A stretch of DNA of 64,000 nt from assembly GCF_021134715.1 (NCBI RefSeq), contig NC_060024.1, positions 10,788,001 through 10,852,000 of the forward strand, in the 5' to 3' direction. Source of the stretch: Daphnia pulex. Its lineage: Eukaryota > Arthropoda > Branchiopoda > Diplostraca > Daphniidae. A model generated the notes under the pieces. The model did no database searches. It was given only the letters and a program-made list of their open reading frames with translations, and was not told where the DNA came from. A program made the translations under genes and the position numbers. Shown here in pieces: positions 53,801 through 64,000 of this stretch. Position 1 is the first letter of the stretch; the number at the start of each line of letters is the position of its first letter.

Positions 53801-56800
53801 ACGCAACAACAGGTTGTGAATATGACGCGCGATTATTAATAACCTTGATCCGTCATTTATTTGAGTTGAAAATATGATACAAGGAATCAGGTTGTTCTAT
53901 ATGCCATCGGCCGACAGCACACACAGGGCCTTTTCTTTGTGTACAACAGCTCTCCTATATAACGTCACGCCAAACACTTTATCACCTATTTTTTTCTATA
54001 TTAATATATTTCAAAAGTTATGTCAGTCGCTGTCCGACGGCTGACTGACAGTCCGTCTTCCATATAAGTTATAACGGCTGAATGGAGAAATCTAATATTC
54101 CTTGAATATGAAAGAGGAAAAAATCTGATTTTGTGTGTAACATAACCATTTGCCTTTGTGTCTGTGTCGCAGAAAAAAAAGCCACACAAAGTCAATATTT
54201 GCCGTTTCTCTTGAAAAATCCACCGACGTCAATATCAATTTTTAAAAGGTTTTTTTTTTCTCCCGATCCATTTTGTTCGTTCACGAACGTCCAGGCTGAC
54301 TTAAAAAAAAAGGGGGTTCACTTGTTTGATGGATTTTCATTCCCGGCACCACTTTGCACCTTCTCAGAAAATGTTGTTTTTATTTATTTCAATTTTATTT
54401 TCTTTTTATATACGATTGACACGAGTTTGGTGAAATGCGGCAGCCAAAAAAAGTTGCCCGAGTTGATTTGATTTGATTCAAAATAAAATAAAAAAAAGGT
54501 AAAATTGTTATCGGCTCTCTCACATCTACACACACACAGCAGTCAAAGGGAAGCCGCTCTAGACAAGTCCAAGACATTGAGAAATACATTTCCATATGGA
54601 AACGGCAGAGTCGTGATGTGTCCGTGTCCATCAAAAAGGCTCAATGTCACTCCCCCGGCCCGGCAGCCTTATAGCAGTGCAGCCCAGGTAGGCCGCGCCG
54701 AAAAAGGGCAACTAATAAAATTTAAAGGAGCCCCTTTTCGGTTGCATAGAACATTGTCCGTCTTCTCCCCCCATTTCTTTTTCTTCTTCTTCTTTCTCAA
54801 TGCACATCATAAGACAGTAGCCTAAATTACGAACCATAAGCTTCTGGGTCTGCTGATGCTCTGTCAGGGGTCCAATCCATCTAGCGGGCCGCCGAGAAAA
54901 ATCAGACGGCCCTATCGAAAAACTATAGCGGATGGAATCAAAAAATAGAAATAAATAGAAGAGCCGAACCTTTTTTTCTCGATTTCTCGATGATATTTTA
55001 TGATTTCGATACTATACACTAAGACACTGTGAACGATGGCCATCGCGACTATATAGCCATGATAGCCAGGAAGATGCGCACCGTATTTATTGTTATGGCA
55101 ACGGCTCCATCCCAACTTGGGAATCTCTCGTCATCATTTCTTATTTTTTTTTAAAAGAAGAAGAAGAAGAAACATTCAACAATGTTTTTTTCTTTTCGAC
55201 CACACAAAACAGAGCCGCAGGGCACAGAGATTTACCTGTTGTCAAAAATCTATCTCGTCGCCCGAGTATGCTGGGACGCGGAATGCCGTACGGGTCTGTG
55301 AATCCGATCGTCGCATGCGATAGACCGACCGGCGGCTAATGTACGTCACAAGTTTCTCTCTTTTTATTCATCCGTGAACGGGGAAAAACAACAACAAATT
55401 TCCTTTTTTTTTACCTTTTTTACCTTTCACGAATGAGGGAGATCCATCAATGTATATCGATGAATTATAGATGGCGCAACCATTTCCGCACGCGCTCTTC
55501 GATACATGTATATATTCCTTTTGTCGGGGTTTATATGATGGGAGGGCTGCTGCCGGAATTTCTGGATTTTGGATTTTTTTTTTTCCCCGGCCTGTGCGGC
55601 ATTAGCATAAGTAAACACACGTTGCCATCAGCAGCAGCAGCAATCAGTCTGCCATACGCAGCCGACCGTATACAATGCACAGTATAGCCCCTGGAGGAGG
55701 ATAGACTCGTCAAAAAATAATAAATACACACGAAAAAAAGATTTCTCTATATTGTTTGTGCGGCGTCCGCTCTCTCTGCTCCCGCGGCACGAAAAAATAA
55801 CCTACCGGAGAATTTTTGTGGTTACATTGGGCCAGCAGCAGCAGAGAGAGAGAGAAATGAATAAAATATTCTATTTTGAAAAATTCCCGCGCGTTCAATT
55901 AAGACACACACGAGCCGTTCGGCTATAGAGATCCTATATGTCTACAGCACCAAGGATGCCATCCTTTGAGCGTTCAACCGGGAGTCTCCCGTTGTCTTTT
56001 TTAAGCTCCCGGAAGGATCGCTGCTGCCGGCCATTTATCCAATATAGAGATTTTTCCATTTGAATCGTAAATCAAATTTAATTTTTCGGTTGGGGTTTTT
56101 CTTTTTTGTTGTGACGACAGTCGGGAAATCAAAAGAGCGTGTTGTCTAACCTGTATTAGAGACTTCCTGGCTTTTATATTATTATATATTTCACCCTGGA
56201 AGAAATATGATATAATTCTATATCGACGGTGCTGGATATCATACAGCGGATTTGCATCCATCCGATCTCCGCTCGCCGCCCCCCGATTGAATATTCAATT
56301 ATTCAGATCCTGCAATAGACCAACAACCAAACCAACCAGTCTAATGTCTTCAATATGTATATCCATCATCTCTCTCTCTCTAGTTGTGTTATAGACTTGT
56401 TCTTTTCATATCTCCCGGGATTTATATTCAGTTCAAAATTTCTAGACTTAATATTTGTAACACACGGCGCGCGTCTATATTTGAAATACTCACGATTTGT
56501 AAAATAATAATCATCCATTGGGAATGGAATCGCATTGGAAATAAGTCCAAACCGTTTTCACATTTTCCCGAACGGCAATCAAGTTTAAATTTCGGCGTGT
56601 GTTCCAGGAAGTTGCTGCTGTTGGCTTTCCCTCTCTCTCTGTAACAACTGGGGTACTTTGACCTCAGATTTATTTGTGTGTGTGTGTGTGTTTAGCGAAT
56701 GAATTGAATTCTGCATCTTACTTATATCAAAAAATCCTGTTTTGCTTTTCATGTACGTGGTGTGTCGCCTTTCTCTTCTTCTCCGCTGTGGCCGCCATCG

Positions 56801-58507
56801 CACACATAACCGGATTGATTGATCGGACGACAGGTGACAAGCCGCACGCCTGCGAATTGTGCAACAAACGCTTCGCCTTGGCTTGCAATCTCCGCGCCCA
56901 CATGAAAACCCACGAAGGTAAAGAGCCAAATCCATCAACTCTTATTTGTTACAACCCCTTTCTATTGTAATTCGTTCGTCCCCAAAACTAATGATCCGTC
57001 ACACACACGTATATATTTATGTACACACATCGGACTGCGACCAGCAAACATCGAAAGGGTCGACCGCGGGGGTCTATGTTTGTCTCTTTCGTTTTTAGAA
57101 ACGTCGCAAAATGATTTGAATCTGTCAATGTGAGCTCCGTATGTCGCGCTAAAAATAATCGTCATCGCTAATAATGCGCTAGTTAGTCTCATTACACATT
57201 CAAAGTATTTATATAGCTAATATTTGAATTGCGCTTTAGTCCCTCTGGCTGTTTAGACAGGGGGGTGTAGATATATACGTGACACATGGCGATGATGATG
57301 AGCCAGAGGCCGAGTTTGACACTAAGTCGACACATTTTAGAAATCCGCCCGCAACAACCTTATAAGAGAATAAGAGAAATCTCTTCTCCGTTCCATTTCT
57401 ACATAGTAATCCAAGTCGGAATAATATGATTGTGCTGTCCTATACTCGAATTCCTTCGACTAGATGATGGAGGGATGACCGCTGGTTATTTTCTCCGCGG
57501 GATTAAGTTCTATATACGTCTACTAAGAGAGAGAGAGAGAGAGAGGAAAAGGACAGATGAAAAACAGACAGGAAGAGTCGTAAAATCAGAAGCGCTCGAG
57601 GTGTGCAATAAAAACAAAATAAGGAAAAGAAGAAGAAGAAGAAGCCATAGCTTCTTATATTTTTCATAGCATCTTATATTTTTATATGTATACGTCCATG
57701 CAGCAATGCCATCTAGACTTGATGGTGTATCATTTCACCCCGGTGTATCATCATCATCATCATAATAATAAAAAGAAAGGGAAAGAATAAGGGACGTACC
57801 AGAGGAAAATATCTATAGCTGGAAAAAATAGCCGAAAACAAAAAAGTAGACAGTAGTATATACAGACACAACACACGATATGTATTTATGATGAACATGG
57901 ATGAAACTGGAGAATCTGTCATCATATTGGGTTAGCTTGCATATATGGTAGCCGGGGCTATTTATTACGCATCGCATTACTTTATATATATCTTTTATAC
58001 CGGAGAAAAAACATCAGGAAAAATAACTATCGTCGGTCCTGCACGAGCTCAAATTCGGTGGGTTTTGAGCCCAGCACAAACAGACACACTATCCAATAAA
58101 CTTTGATGCTGTATACCGTAGGGGGGGAACAGAAGTATAGAAAACGGTTCAACCATTTATTTCGATTGTTTGTTGGGTTGTTTATAATATAATATTTGTT
58201 TGAATCAACTATATAGTATATCTGACGGAGATATTTCCTATTCTTTTCTTCGGGTTTGTTAAACGTCGATACAGGTGAGCCGCAGGAGGAGTGCGCCCGT
58301 TGCGGCAAGACGTTCCTGATGTTGGTCGGCGGCGGCGGCGGGGGGTCGCAGGTGGGCAGCGACGTCACGGGACTCTGCAACGATTGCTCCGGCGGCGATC
58401 CAGCCACCGACAACGACAAGGAGGAACTGGAAGAAGACTCGGATGTCGGCGGCATCAGCGACGTCAGCGGCGACGGAGACGTCGACGTCGATAACGATCA
58501 AGACTAA
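17522..58507 (+). CDS. PRDM-family zinc-finger transcription factor (PR domain, CtBP motif, six C2H2 fingers)
   Basis: Ten exons join in frame to 691 aa: 17522..17815, 17899..18135, 33405..33585, 33663..33833, 34154..34632, 34719..34779, 36371..36540, 38102..38267, 56834..56917, 58275..58507. All introns are GT-AG and all phases agree. An Ala/His-rich N-terminus (14 consecutive Ala at about 68-81) precedes a PR (SET-like) domain at about 122-262, recognised from [32 protein letters not shown] and [25 protein letters not shown] (297-301) is a CtBP-binding consensus. A poly-Gln run (from 315) and His/Gly/Ser-rich linkers follow. C2H2 fingers begin [40 protein letters not shown] and CELCNKRF. 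The last exon starts a seventh finger (CARCGKTF) without histidines and ends in an Asp/Glu-rich tail. It is likely a nuclear DNA-binding developmental repressor. The PRDM subfamily is not assigned; the fingers do not look like Blimp-1 or hamlet. Confidence 0.9.
22133..22181. repeat. GT microsatellite followed by a run of 17 G
   Basis: A (GT)n run at 22133-22151 is followed by 17 consecutive G at 22165-22181. The G-run could form an intermolecular quadruplex and is a likely site of length variation or sequencing error. Confidence 0.9.
27518..27523 (-). terminator. Possible polyadenylation signal of the nested gene
   Basis: The minus strand reads ATTAAA about 57 nt downstream of the nested gene's stop codon, the common variant of the AATAAA signal. 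A plus-strand AATAAA overlaps it, so it is not unique evidence. Confidence 0.35.
27580..28296 (-). CDS. Small nested gene (81 aa), paralogue of the gene at 63.5 kb
   Basis: Minus-strand exons 28283..28296, 28018..28101, 27805..27857, 27676..27743 and 27580..27606 join in frame: 246 nt, 81 aa plus TAG. The ATG lies in the exon matching exon 2 of the gene at 63.5 kb. Homology covers that exon, the next one (RYATLAC versus [15 protein letters not shown] versus TISASSLG) and both flanking introns. The third exon is 9 nt shorter than in the other copy, an in-frame deletion. The two internal exons after the homologous part encode [13 protein letters not shown] and [20 protein letters not shown]; the last codes YVVRLLVS. 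The first intron has a GC donor (CAG|GCAAAT) where the other copy has GT. The N-terminus is hydrophobic, Arg-containing and lacks acidic residues, like a mitochondrial presequence. No family is recognised. It could also be a decaying copy. Confidence 0.6.
27770..27811. repeat. Imperfect inverted repeat across the donor of the 61-nt nested-gene intron
   Basis: TCCTCGTG (27770-27777), two bulged A, TACACCC (27780-27786), a 10-nt CA-rich loop, GGGTGTA (27797-27803) and CACGAGGA (27804-27811) form a 15-bp stem. The predicted donor GT (27803-27804 on the minus strand) lies inside the stem. Confidence 0.85.
28491..28508 (-). pseudogene. Remnant of the first coding exon of the nested gene, start codon lost
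   Basis: The minus strand reads ATTAAGTGTCGTCTGCTG. The gene at 63.5 kb reads ATGAGTGTCGTCTGCTT at its start codon. Thirteen bases (AGTGTCGTCTGCT) are identical while the ATG is altered to ATTA. It lies in the expected order upstream of the exon-2 match. It may now be leader sequence only. Confidence 0.45.
28979..29016. repeat. Compound AAT/AAC microsatellite
   Basis: About eight ATA units run directly into about five AAC units on the plus strand, within the long PRDM intron. Confidence 0.95.
31527..31548. repeat. GCT/CTG trinucleotide repeat
   Basis: Seven tandem CTG units lie in the 15.3 kb PRDM intron, with CAG runs on the same strand about 35 nt downstream (31580-31591). The two can pair as a weak long-stem hairpin. 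Confidence 0.8.
34213..34254 (+). repeat. CAG/CAA repeat coding for poly-Gln in the PRDM gene
   Basis: About fourteen mixed CAG and CAA codons lie in exon 5, in the PRDM frame, just after the CtBP-type motif. The mix of codons suggests selection for the peptide rather than pure slippage. Confidence 0.9.
34780..36370. other. Intron 6 of the PRDM gene (about 1.6 kb)
   Basis: The intron separates finger 1 (ending RTHTG) from the GEKPHVC linker of finger 2. No coding sequence is seen. Short CT/GA, GTT and GT tracts are present. Confidence 0.8.
36541..38101. other. Intron 7 of the PRDM gene (about 1.6 kb)
   Basis: The intron lies after MTHIK and before EKPHKCALC, between fingers 3 and 4. No gene is seen. 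It contains a GCT run near 37226 and short homopolymers. Confidence 0.8.
39071..39103. repeat. (CTT)11 microsatellite
   Basis: Eleven tandem CTT units on the plus strand in the 18.6 kb intron. Confidence 0.97.
44804..44866. repeat. GT microsatellite plus CAT/ATC repeat
   Basis: A (GT)10 run at 44804-44823 is followed by an interrupted CAT/ATC tract at 44832-44866. Confidence 0.93.
51533..51565. repeat. Inverted repeat with a 2-nt bulge
   Basis: GTTGCTGTGTGCTG (51533-51546) pairs with CAGCACAGCAAC (51554-51565) apart from a TG bulge, around a 7-nt loop. It lies about 100 nt before a second hairpin. Confidence 0.8.
51662..51690. repeat. Perfect 12-bp inverted repeat (hairpin)
   Basis: TGAGCTATACCA (51662-51673) and TGGTATAGCTCA (51679-51690) are exact reverse complements around a 5-nt loop. 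The word TATACCAACT recurs at about 51727. Confidence 0.9.
56918..58274. other. Intron 9 of the PRDM gene (about 1.4 kb)
   Basis: The intron separates finger 6 (ending MKTHEG) from the last exon. It is non-coding, with a GA run near 57527-57545 and a CAT/AAT tract near 57747-57770. Confidence 0.8.
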
Positions 58508-59103
58508 AATAATAAAAACGACACCATTTTTAATTTCTCAAACTGGGAAATCAATCAATGAATTATTCCGAAAATAAAAAGAAAAGATTTTTATTGTAAT
58601 ACCAAGATGTGCCTTATTATATAATACATTCAACTATATATGTATACTATAATTATTTGATATCGAATTTAATTTCTTTGTCTCCATTCCCGTGTGTTTT
58701 CAACCAGATTTTAAGTGCCTTTTTTCTTTTTAAAATCTATCAAATTATTTACAACTATTTGTAGCGATTGCTGTCCTAAAATGTCGACTCCATTTTTCAC
58801 TGTGTGGGTTTTAATTTTGTATTTTTCTCCTGTCTCACGTAAGAAATTGATTTCCCCCTATTGCGTAATTATATAGTTGATGTGTGTACTATATCTAATA
58901 TTATGTAATCATCATAAGACACTCCTGTCACTCTCTAGTCAACAAATACTTTCACTGGTTTTTCCTCTTTTTTAAATTTTTGTCTGACATTTTTTTTCCC
59001 TCCGCGTCGAGTTTTTGAGTGGAATTTATTTTGGCGGAAAACTACACATTCGTTAGCTCTTTTATTCGGGAGGGTCTCATCTTGTTTTTTTCTTTTCAAT
59101 AAA
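58508..59103 (+). terminator. Probable 3'UTR of the PRDM gene with several AATAAA signals
   Basis: AATAAA occurs at 58511-58516, 58573-58578 and 59098-59103 after the stop at 58505-58507. The first is too close to the stop to be the usual choice, so alternative 3' ends are plausible. The end of the UTR cannot be fixed from sequence alone. Confidence 0.45.
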
Positions 59104-62100
59104 AATAGAACTGCTGTGTGTTGGTTTGTTTGAAACCCCCGGTATATATATATATATAAATTGAATCTTGTTTACGTGTGTGTATTTGCGTGTGTCTATC
59201 ACATTTTATTTCCACCCTGTCTAATTATCATCAAATTTTTTGAATTCTATAATAAGATGATTTCTGTTTTTGGCCATTTTTCTTTCTATCTCTCTGCCAC
59301 TTTCACACTTTGACAGTTGGAATAATTTTATTAATAATAATATGCTACTGCCCGCGCTCCTCTCTCGACGAAATGTCCATAATTCTTTTTTTGTTCTCTG
59401 TCCCGTTGTTGTTGTTGTTGTCCAAGTTAAAAAAACAAACAAAAAAATCATTTTCCTTTTGACGTCCAATCAGCGATAGACACGGAGGCAATAATACACT
59501 AGTGTGATTGATAAATTCTCAATGCCGTTCTAATTAACACACACGCCAAAAGAATAGAGATCCTTCTCAACACACACACGTGAATAACCACCGAGAATTT
59601 GTCTGCCGGACGATTCGTCGTCCGGCATTCCGTTCAAACCGATCCCGTACTGTATATATAATACACGATGGAGAGAAAGGTGTCCAGCGATGCATGTAAA
59701 TGTCGCTAAGTAGTCGCGTTTCGAATGCCGATGGATCGGTCGAGCGCGGAAACAGAAACAAAAATCTATCCATCAGGAAGTCGATGGAGCCCTTATTTTT
59801 GGCGAAATTTCTTTCTCTCTCTCTCTCGTTGTTTTTCTCTTTTGATTTTAGTGAACTAAATTTTTGTTCCGAAAATAAAGGCGCGCGCATTTTTGAAAAA
59901 AATAAAAAATTCTAAAATAAAAACAAGAAATATTTTTTGGGAAAACTCGGCGGGGGGTGCGGCGGCCAATCTATCTATTTTACCTTTTGACTTCGATGAC
60001 GGTGGGGGGAAAAAGAAAAAAGAAAGAAAAAAAAAGGTGGAAATCCGTGGAGAGAAAGAGAAAAGGTTATGCGAGATGGACGGTGTTTGTGTGTCTATAA
60101 GTTTTCGTTTTTTTTTTTTTTTTCGGGGGGTTTGTGTCGAGTCACGAAAGGCCAATTTACCAAGTTTTGGCATCTCATTTCACCGTCGTCGTTCTCTTCT
60201 CTCTCTCTCTCTCTGGCTTGTTGTTAAGCGCATTTAATAGTGTACGCAGTGTAGTACCACCTACTCACCGCAAGAAAGAAAAAAAAAGCCCAAACTCCTT
60301 TTGAATCTGCCGCGCTATTGGATTCAAGTAGCCAGTCAACTACCAGTTTTTTTCTCTCCCCTATTTTTCTTTTGTCTGTGTCTTGTCCCTCTCTTCTTCT
60401 TTTTATCATTATTATTATTTAAAAAATAAAAACATTCTTTTAAGTCGTCGTACAGTATTTTTTTGAAACTTCATATTTCCCGGGGTCCGCACTTCTTGTG
60501 TGTGCGCAGCTCGGCAATGAGAAGAAGGAAGAAACATTCCGGGTACGCCCCTCCTTCTCACGTTTCTTCTTTCAGCAGTAAATAGCAGAAGAAGAAAAAG
60601 ATGATGAGAACAAAAAATGAAAATACCGCGGATAGTTTTTAACCGCGATTGCAACAGGTTCCTTGTAATATGTAGAGCTGCGCTGGCCAGGATAGAACAG
60701 AGATTTCCCTTTATGAGTGAATCGAACGCAGAGAACAACAACAACAAAAAAGACAATAGGTAGTTCTATATTTGACTCCGCCTTTGATATAGACCCGGCA
60801 ATCATTCAATTTCTTTTCGTCTTAAAAGGGGAATTAATCTTGATGCGATTCAATACATTGGGGGAGGGTTTATAAAAGCTCCAACATCCATCATTACTGG
60901 ATTCGAATCAAATAGAAGAAAAAACGAAGGCCGCCCTAATTTTGTTTTTTAAAAGGACAATAATATAATAAACCGGGTCATTATACAACACGCATTTATT
61001 ATAAAATAATTTTTATTATTTTTTTTTTTTTGTAAAAAGAGAACGAAAAAAAAAGTCTTCATTATGAGATCGGACATTCCGATCCGCTGTGTGTGTATAG
61101 GAATCCATTCAGTAAAATGTTCTTCTTCTTCTTCTTCTTCTTCTTCTTCTTCGAAGAAACAAGAATGTTCGCCATGGTTCCTTTTTCTTTTCTTTGGTGG
61201 GTTTATTCTTTTAGATTTCTCATGAGCGGCCGCTTTTGTCCTTTTCTTCTTCATTCCGCGTATACCGAACGTGTCTTTTGACGTATTTCCTCATTATTAT
61301 ATTTGATTTAGACACGCATTGACCGCTCCGGAATGGTTATCTGCTTTCTTTTCTCTCTGGGATAGACAAAATCTAATAATATATAAAGCTTCTGTGTTTT
61401 CTTTTTTTACTTTCGATGGTGGTGGGTTCAATCTGATGTTTTTTTTCGTTGGGTCATTGAGACAAGTCGAGAAAACGATCTCGGCGTGAACAGATTAAAT
61501 ATATAGGCTGATACTAGCAGCAGCACACAGCAGAGTGCATGTATATATAGTCAGGGGCGTGATATTCTCCGCCTAGATAAAGCGATTTGAACGGCTGGAT
61601 ATAGAAAAAGAAAAAAAGGAAAAACCAATTTTGACCATTTTCAGAGCTATGAATAGGCCAGAAAAAAATGGGGAGGTGTGCCTACCAATCGAAACTTTTT
61701 TTACATAATAGTTATATAGAAGCCCAGCAGCAGCAACAAGATGGAAACAAGAAATTCAGGTGCCGGATATATAAATTTATTGTTTCGAAACTTTGGGGGG
61801 AAATTTAAAAAAAGAGGAAAAATTCAGAGCATTGTTTTTTGTTTCTTAGATTATCTTATATTATCGTCTAGATAGATATGGAACTGGTGGTGATGGTTCG
61901 GTTTGGGAAATGGGGCAATAACCACGGTCGGGGCGTAGTCACGAAGATGATATTTATTTATTATATACATACGTATACTATCCAGTAAGTTAGGAGCGAA
62001 AATTCAAATACATCTTTTTATGTGTATCGCAACAGCAGCAGCGGCTCCAAAAAAATAGCAGATAGCACGCATGCGTGTATTGCTCTATCTCTAGCCAAAG

Positions 62101-63492
62101 TACCCAATGACATGACTGCCGTATTTATAGCCCATCTTCTTTGCTTCTCCCGAAATATATAGACAGTCGCCCGACATTTACGATTTTTGACGCTATGAAA
62201 TCTCGCCAATGTGTGTGGATATATATAAACCTGATATATATATATATATTTTTTCTTTTGTGTATCGTAGGATAAAGTCACGTTGCAAGATGTTACATCT
62301 CTCAACCAATCGGCGAGGGTTATTATTACAACACGCATATTTTTACTACCTAACACTTTTCGAGTCTTTCCGGCAGGACGACAACCCTGGCCTTTTAGCT
62401 CGGCATCTTTTTATTTTTATTTATTTTTTTTTAGAATGCGTAATATATAACGGAGGTGAGATGCCGACTATTATATCTACACTATAGATGATGCTTATAT
62501 ATAGTACTTGGCAGGTGTAATATAGGCTATACTCAACCGGCCGAAAGCTTTTTCTTAGCTTCTAGAGTTTCGATAATAATGGGCTTTCGAGTGGCCGGCC
62601 CCGTATCTCTCTAACCTTTTTCGATTTGGCTATAGTTAGTCGGACACTCATCTCCGTTTATTGCCTATAGAACGATCCAAAAGGCTCAGCATTGTAAAAT
62701 GTTAAAAGCTGCCATCAGTATGAAGGGAAAAAGTCAGATCGCTTAATAAAAATAAAAATGTCCACCTGTGTTGGATTTCGATGGCAACTCATTTTGGGAA
62801 ATTGCAGCCGATGTACTTGGGGGAGTCAAAACAATCGAACGACACCTTTCAAGACGTGTCCAACACCTTTTGAATCGAACCGGTTTTAATTGTTCTTTTT
62901 TATCGCCATTCCAAAATGGGGGACTCTAAAACATGATGTAATAAGTACTTTGAAGATAGCACGACCCCTTCGTTACCCTTTTTGCTATCGGAGCCCTCAC
63001 CTATACGTGGATTTCAAATTGAATTCGCGGTTCCTTTATATATAATTATATGTACAGGAAACGGACAAGTGCTAGTCAATCACAAGTAGATGTACTGTAA
63101 TCTTATGGTCTGTAGGACATTCCCATTTGTTTCCCACAGGAAAAAAACCAAACCAAACAAAAGGGGGAATGTTATAGTAATAATGTCTGTGTGATTGGAA
63201 CATTAATGCACAGCGGCACGTCGGCTATATACTCACTGCTGGAAAAGCTGAATAAATAAAAATACAAGAGTCTGCAACGCTTTCACTCGACTTTAGACTC
63301 TCTCTCCATATCATCTCTCTGTTATGCACATCAGACTGTACACGCACTAATAATCATACATATATCCGCGTTGTTTTCTGCCTTGGAAACACATCTTCAT
63401 TTTGGCAGTACATTTAATGAGAGTAAATTAACTTCTATTCCCGCCAAGAGGGTTTCTATCGATCGATATATCTCGGTATAATCAATTCGAAA
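59104..63492. other. Intergenic region between the PRDM gene and the right-edge gene
   Basis: No supported gene. It contains a CTT repeat at 61120-61152, GT/CA runs, TA runs near 62238 and many homopolymers. The last few hundred bases probably hold the promoter of the gene starting at 63493. Confidence 0.6.
61120..61152. repeat. (TTC)11 microsatellite
   Basis: Eleven tandem TTC units on the plus strand, downstream of the PRDM gene. Confidence 0.96.
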
Positions 63493-64000
63493 ATGAGTGT
63501 CGTCTGCTTTCCATTTGTTCGATCATCAAAGTAAGTTGAAGTTGAAGATTACAAAGAAAAATGTGGTGATCGTGTTCTATTTATAGAAACTCTATGCTGT
63601 TTAGCAGGTAAATAAAACTAAGAATACAAATATGATGATTATGAGAGCTTAAATAGAAGACCTGTTCCAATTTTGTGAATGTCAGCTTTCCTGACTAGCA
63701 TGTATCATGTAAGCCCCCTGTTGATGAATGGAAGTTTGTTTGCATTATGTAACCTATTCCTTTGTGCAGATTTTAGGTATGAGCCAGCAGTCATAAACAC
63801 AAGGTATTCAAGTTTTGCTTGTGCTGGTATTTACCTATCATCACCAACAATCTCAGCATCATCGCTTGGGTAATGATTTTCGTTTCTTTTATTCCTGTGA
63901 CCTGCTAGACATTTTAATGATGGATGACTTGCGTAAACTTTGAATTCTCCTGTTTACTAACAATTAAGGCACTCCCACTGTCTCATTTTCCACTTTATTT
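63493..64000 (+). CDS. 5' part of a small gene, paralogue of the nested gene (runs off window)
   Basis: Exons 63493..63530, 63587..63607 and 63777..63869 are joined by GT-AG introns in consistent phase (2, 2, 2). They encode 50 residues plus part of a codon: MSVVCFPFVRSSKNSMLFSR, then YEPAVINTRYSSFACAG, then IYLSSPTISASSLG. The GGTAATG donor at 63870 is shared with the nested paralogue at 28017. A fourth exon is expected beyond the window; an AG at about 63968 is an alternative acceptor. The N-terminus is Arg/Ser-rich with almost no acidic residues, resembling a mitochondrial targeting presequence (inference). The family is not recognised. The paralogue's full length suggests a mature product under about 100 aa. 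Confidence 0.55.

Larger units (their letters stand above)
38268..56833. other. Intron 8 of the PRDM gene (about 18.6 kb)
   Basis: The donor is ACCG|GTAAGT and the acceptor is GACGACAG|GTGAC; the linker codon Gly of HTGDKPHAC is split. No nested gene could be supported on either strand. The sequence is rich in CTT/GAA, GT/CA, CAT and poly-A/T tracts. Two hairpins lie at 51533-51565 and 51662-51690. The longest complex open frame is at 52501-52842. Confidence 0.75.

Noticed and set aside
62759..62890. Short Cys-containing open frame (MSTCVGFRWQLIL...)
   Set aside because: Only 43 codons, no signal peptide or splice support; likely chance.
63663..63873. Unspliced reading of the right-edge gene as one 64-codon frame
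   Set aside because: The paralogue's intron alignment and the acceptor at 63776 show that its first half is intron sequence.

Overview
The window is animal nuclear DNA, most likely from a branchiopod crustacean such as Daphnia. This is inferred from short (about 60-85 nt) GT-AG introns in most genes, a tandem APMAP-like pair, an animal CRY-DASH, and microsatellite-rich long introns. I found no prokaryotic, viral or transposon genes. All gene models were assembled by hand from splice sites and reading frames, and every complete model closes in frame.

The left 9 kb is gene dense. Two tandem minus-strand genes encode strictosidine-synthase-like beta-propeller proteins (APMAP-like). The left one runs off the window edge and the right one is complete (421 aa). 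A spacer of about 1 kb follows, with a minus-strand TATA box and a perfect hairpin. Next is a plus-strand CRY-DASH photolyase/cryptochrome (514 aa, 5 exons). It converges on a minus-strand ANKS3-like ankyrin/SAM protein (579 aa, 5 exons).

From 17.5 to 58.5 kb a single plus-strand gene dominates. It encodes a PRDM-type transcription factor (691 aa, 10 coding exons) with a PR domain, a PLDLS CtBP-type motif, Gln/His-rich linkers, six C2H2 fingers and an acidic tail. Its coding sequence is only 2.1 kb. Two introns of about 15.3 and 18.6 kb take up most of the locus, and three more are 1.4-1.6 kb. The long introns and the 8.7 kb upstream region hold microsatellites, homopolymers and low-complexity DNA.

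The most interesting signal is inside the 15.3 kb intron on the opposite strand, at 27.6-28.5 kb. There a small five-exon gene encodes an 81-aa protein. Its exons and introns are clearly homologous to the first exons of a plus-strand gene starting at 63.5 kb, at the right edge of the window. The nested copy appears to have lost the ancestral start codon, uses a GC donor, has a 9-nt in-frame deletion, yet keeps an open frame across five exons. The protein family is not recognised. The N-terminus looks like a mitochondrial presequence, which is an inference from composition only.
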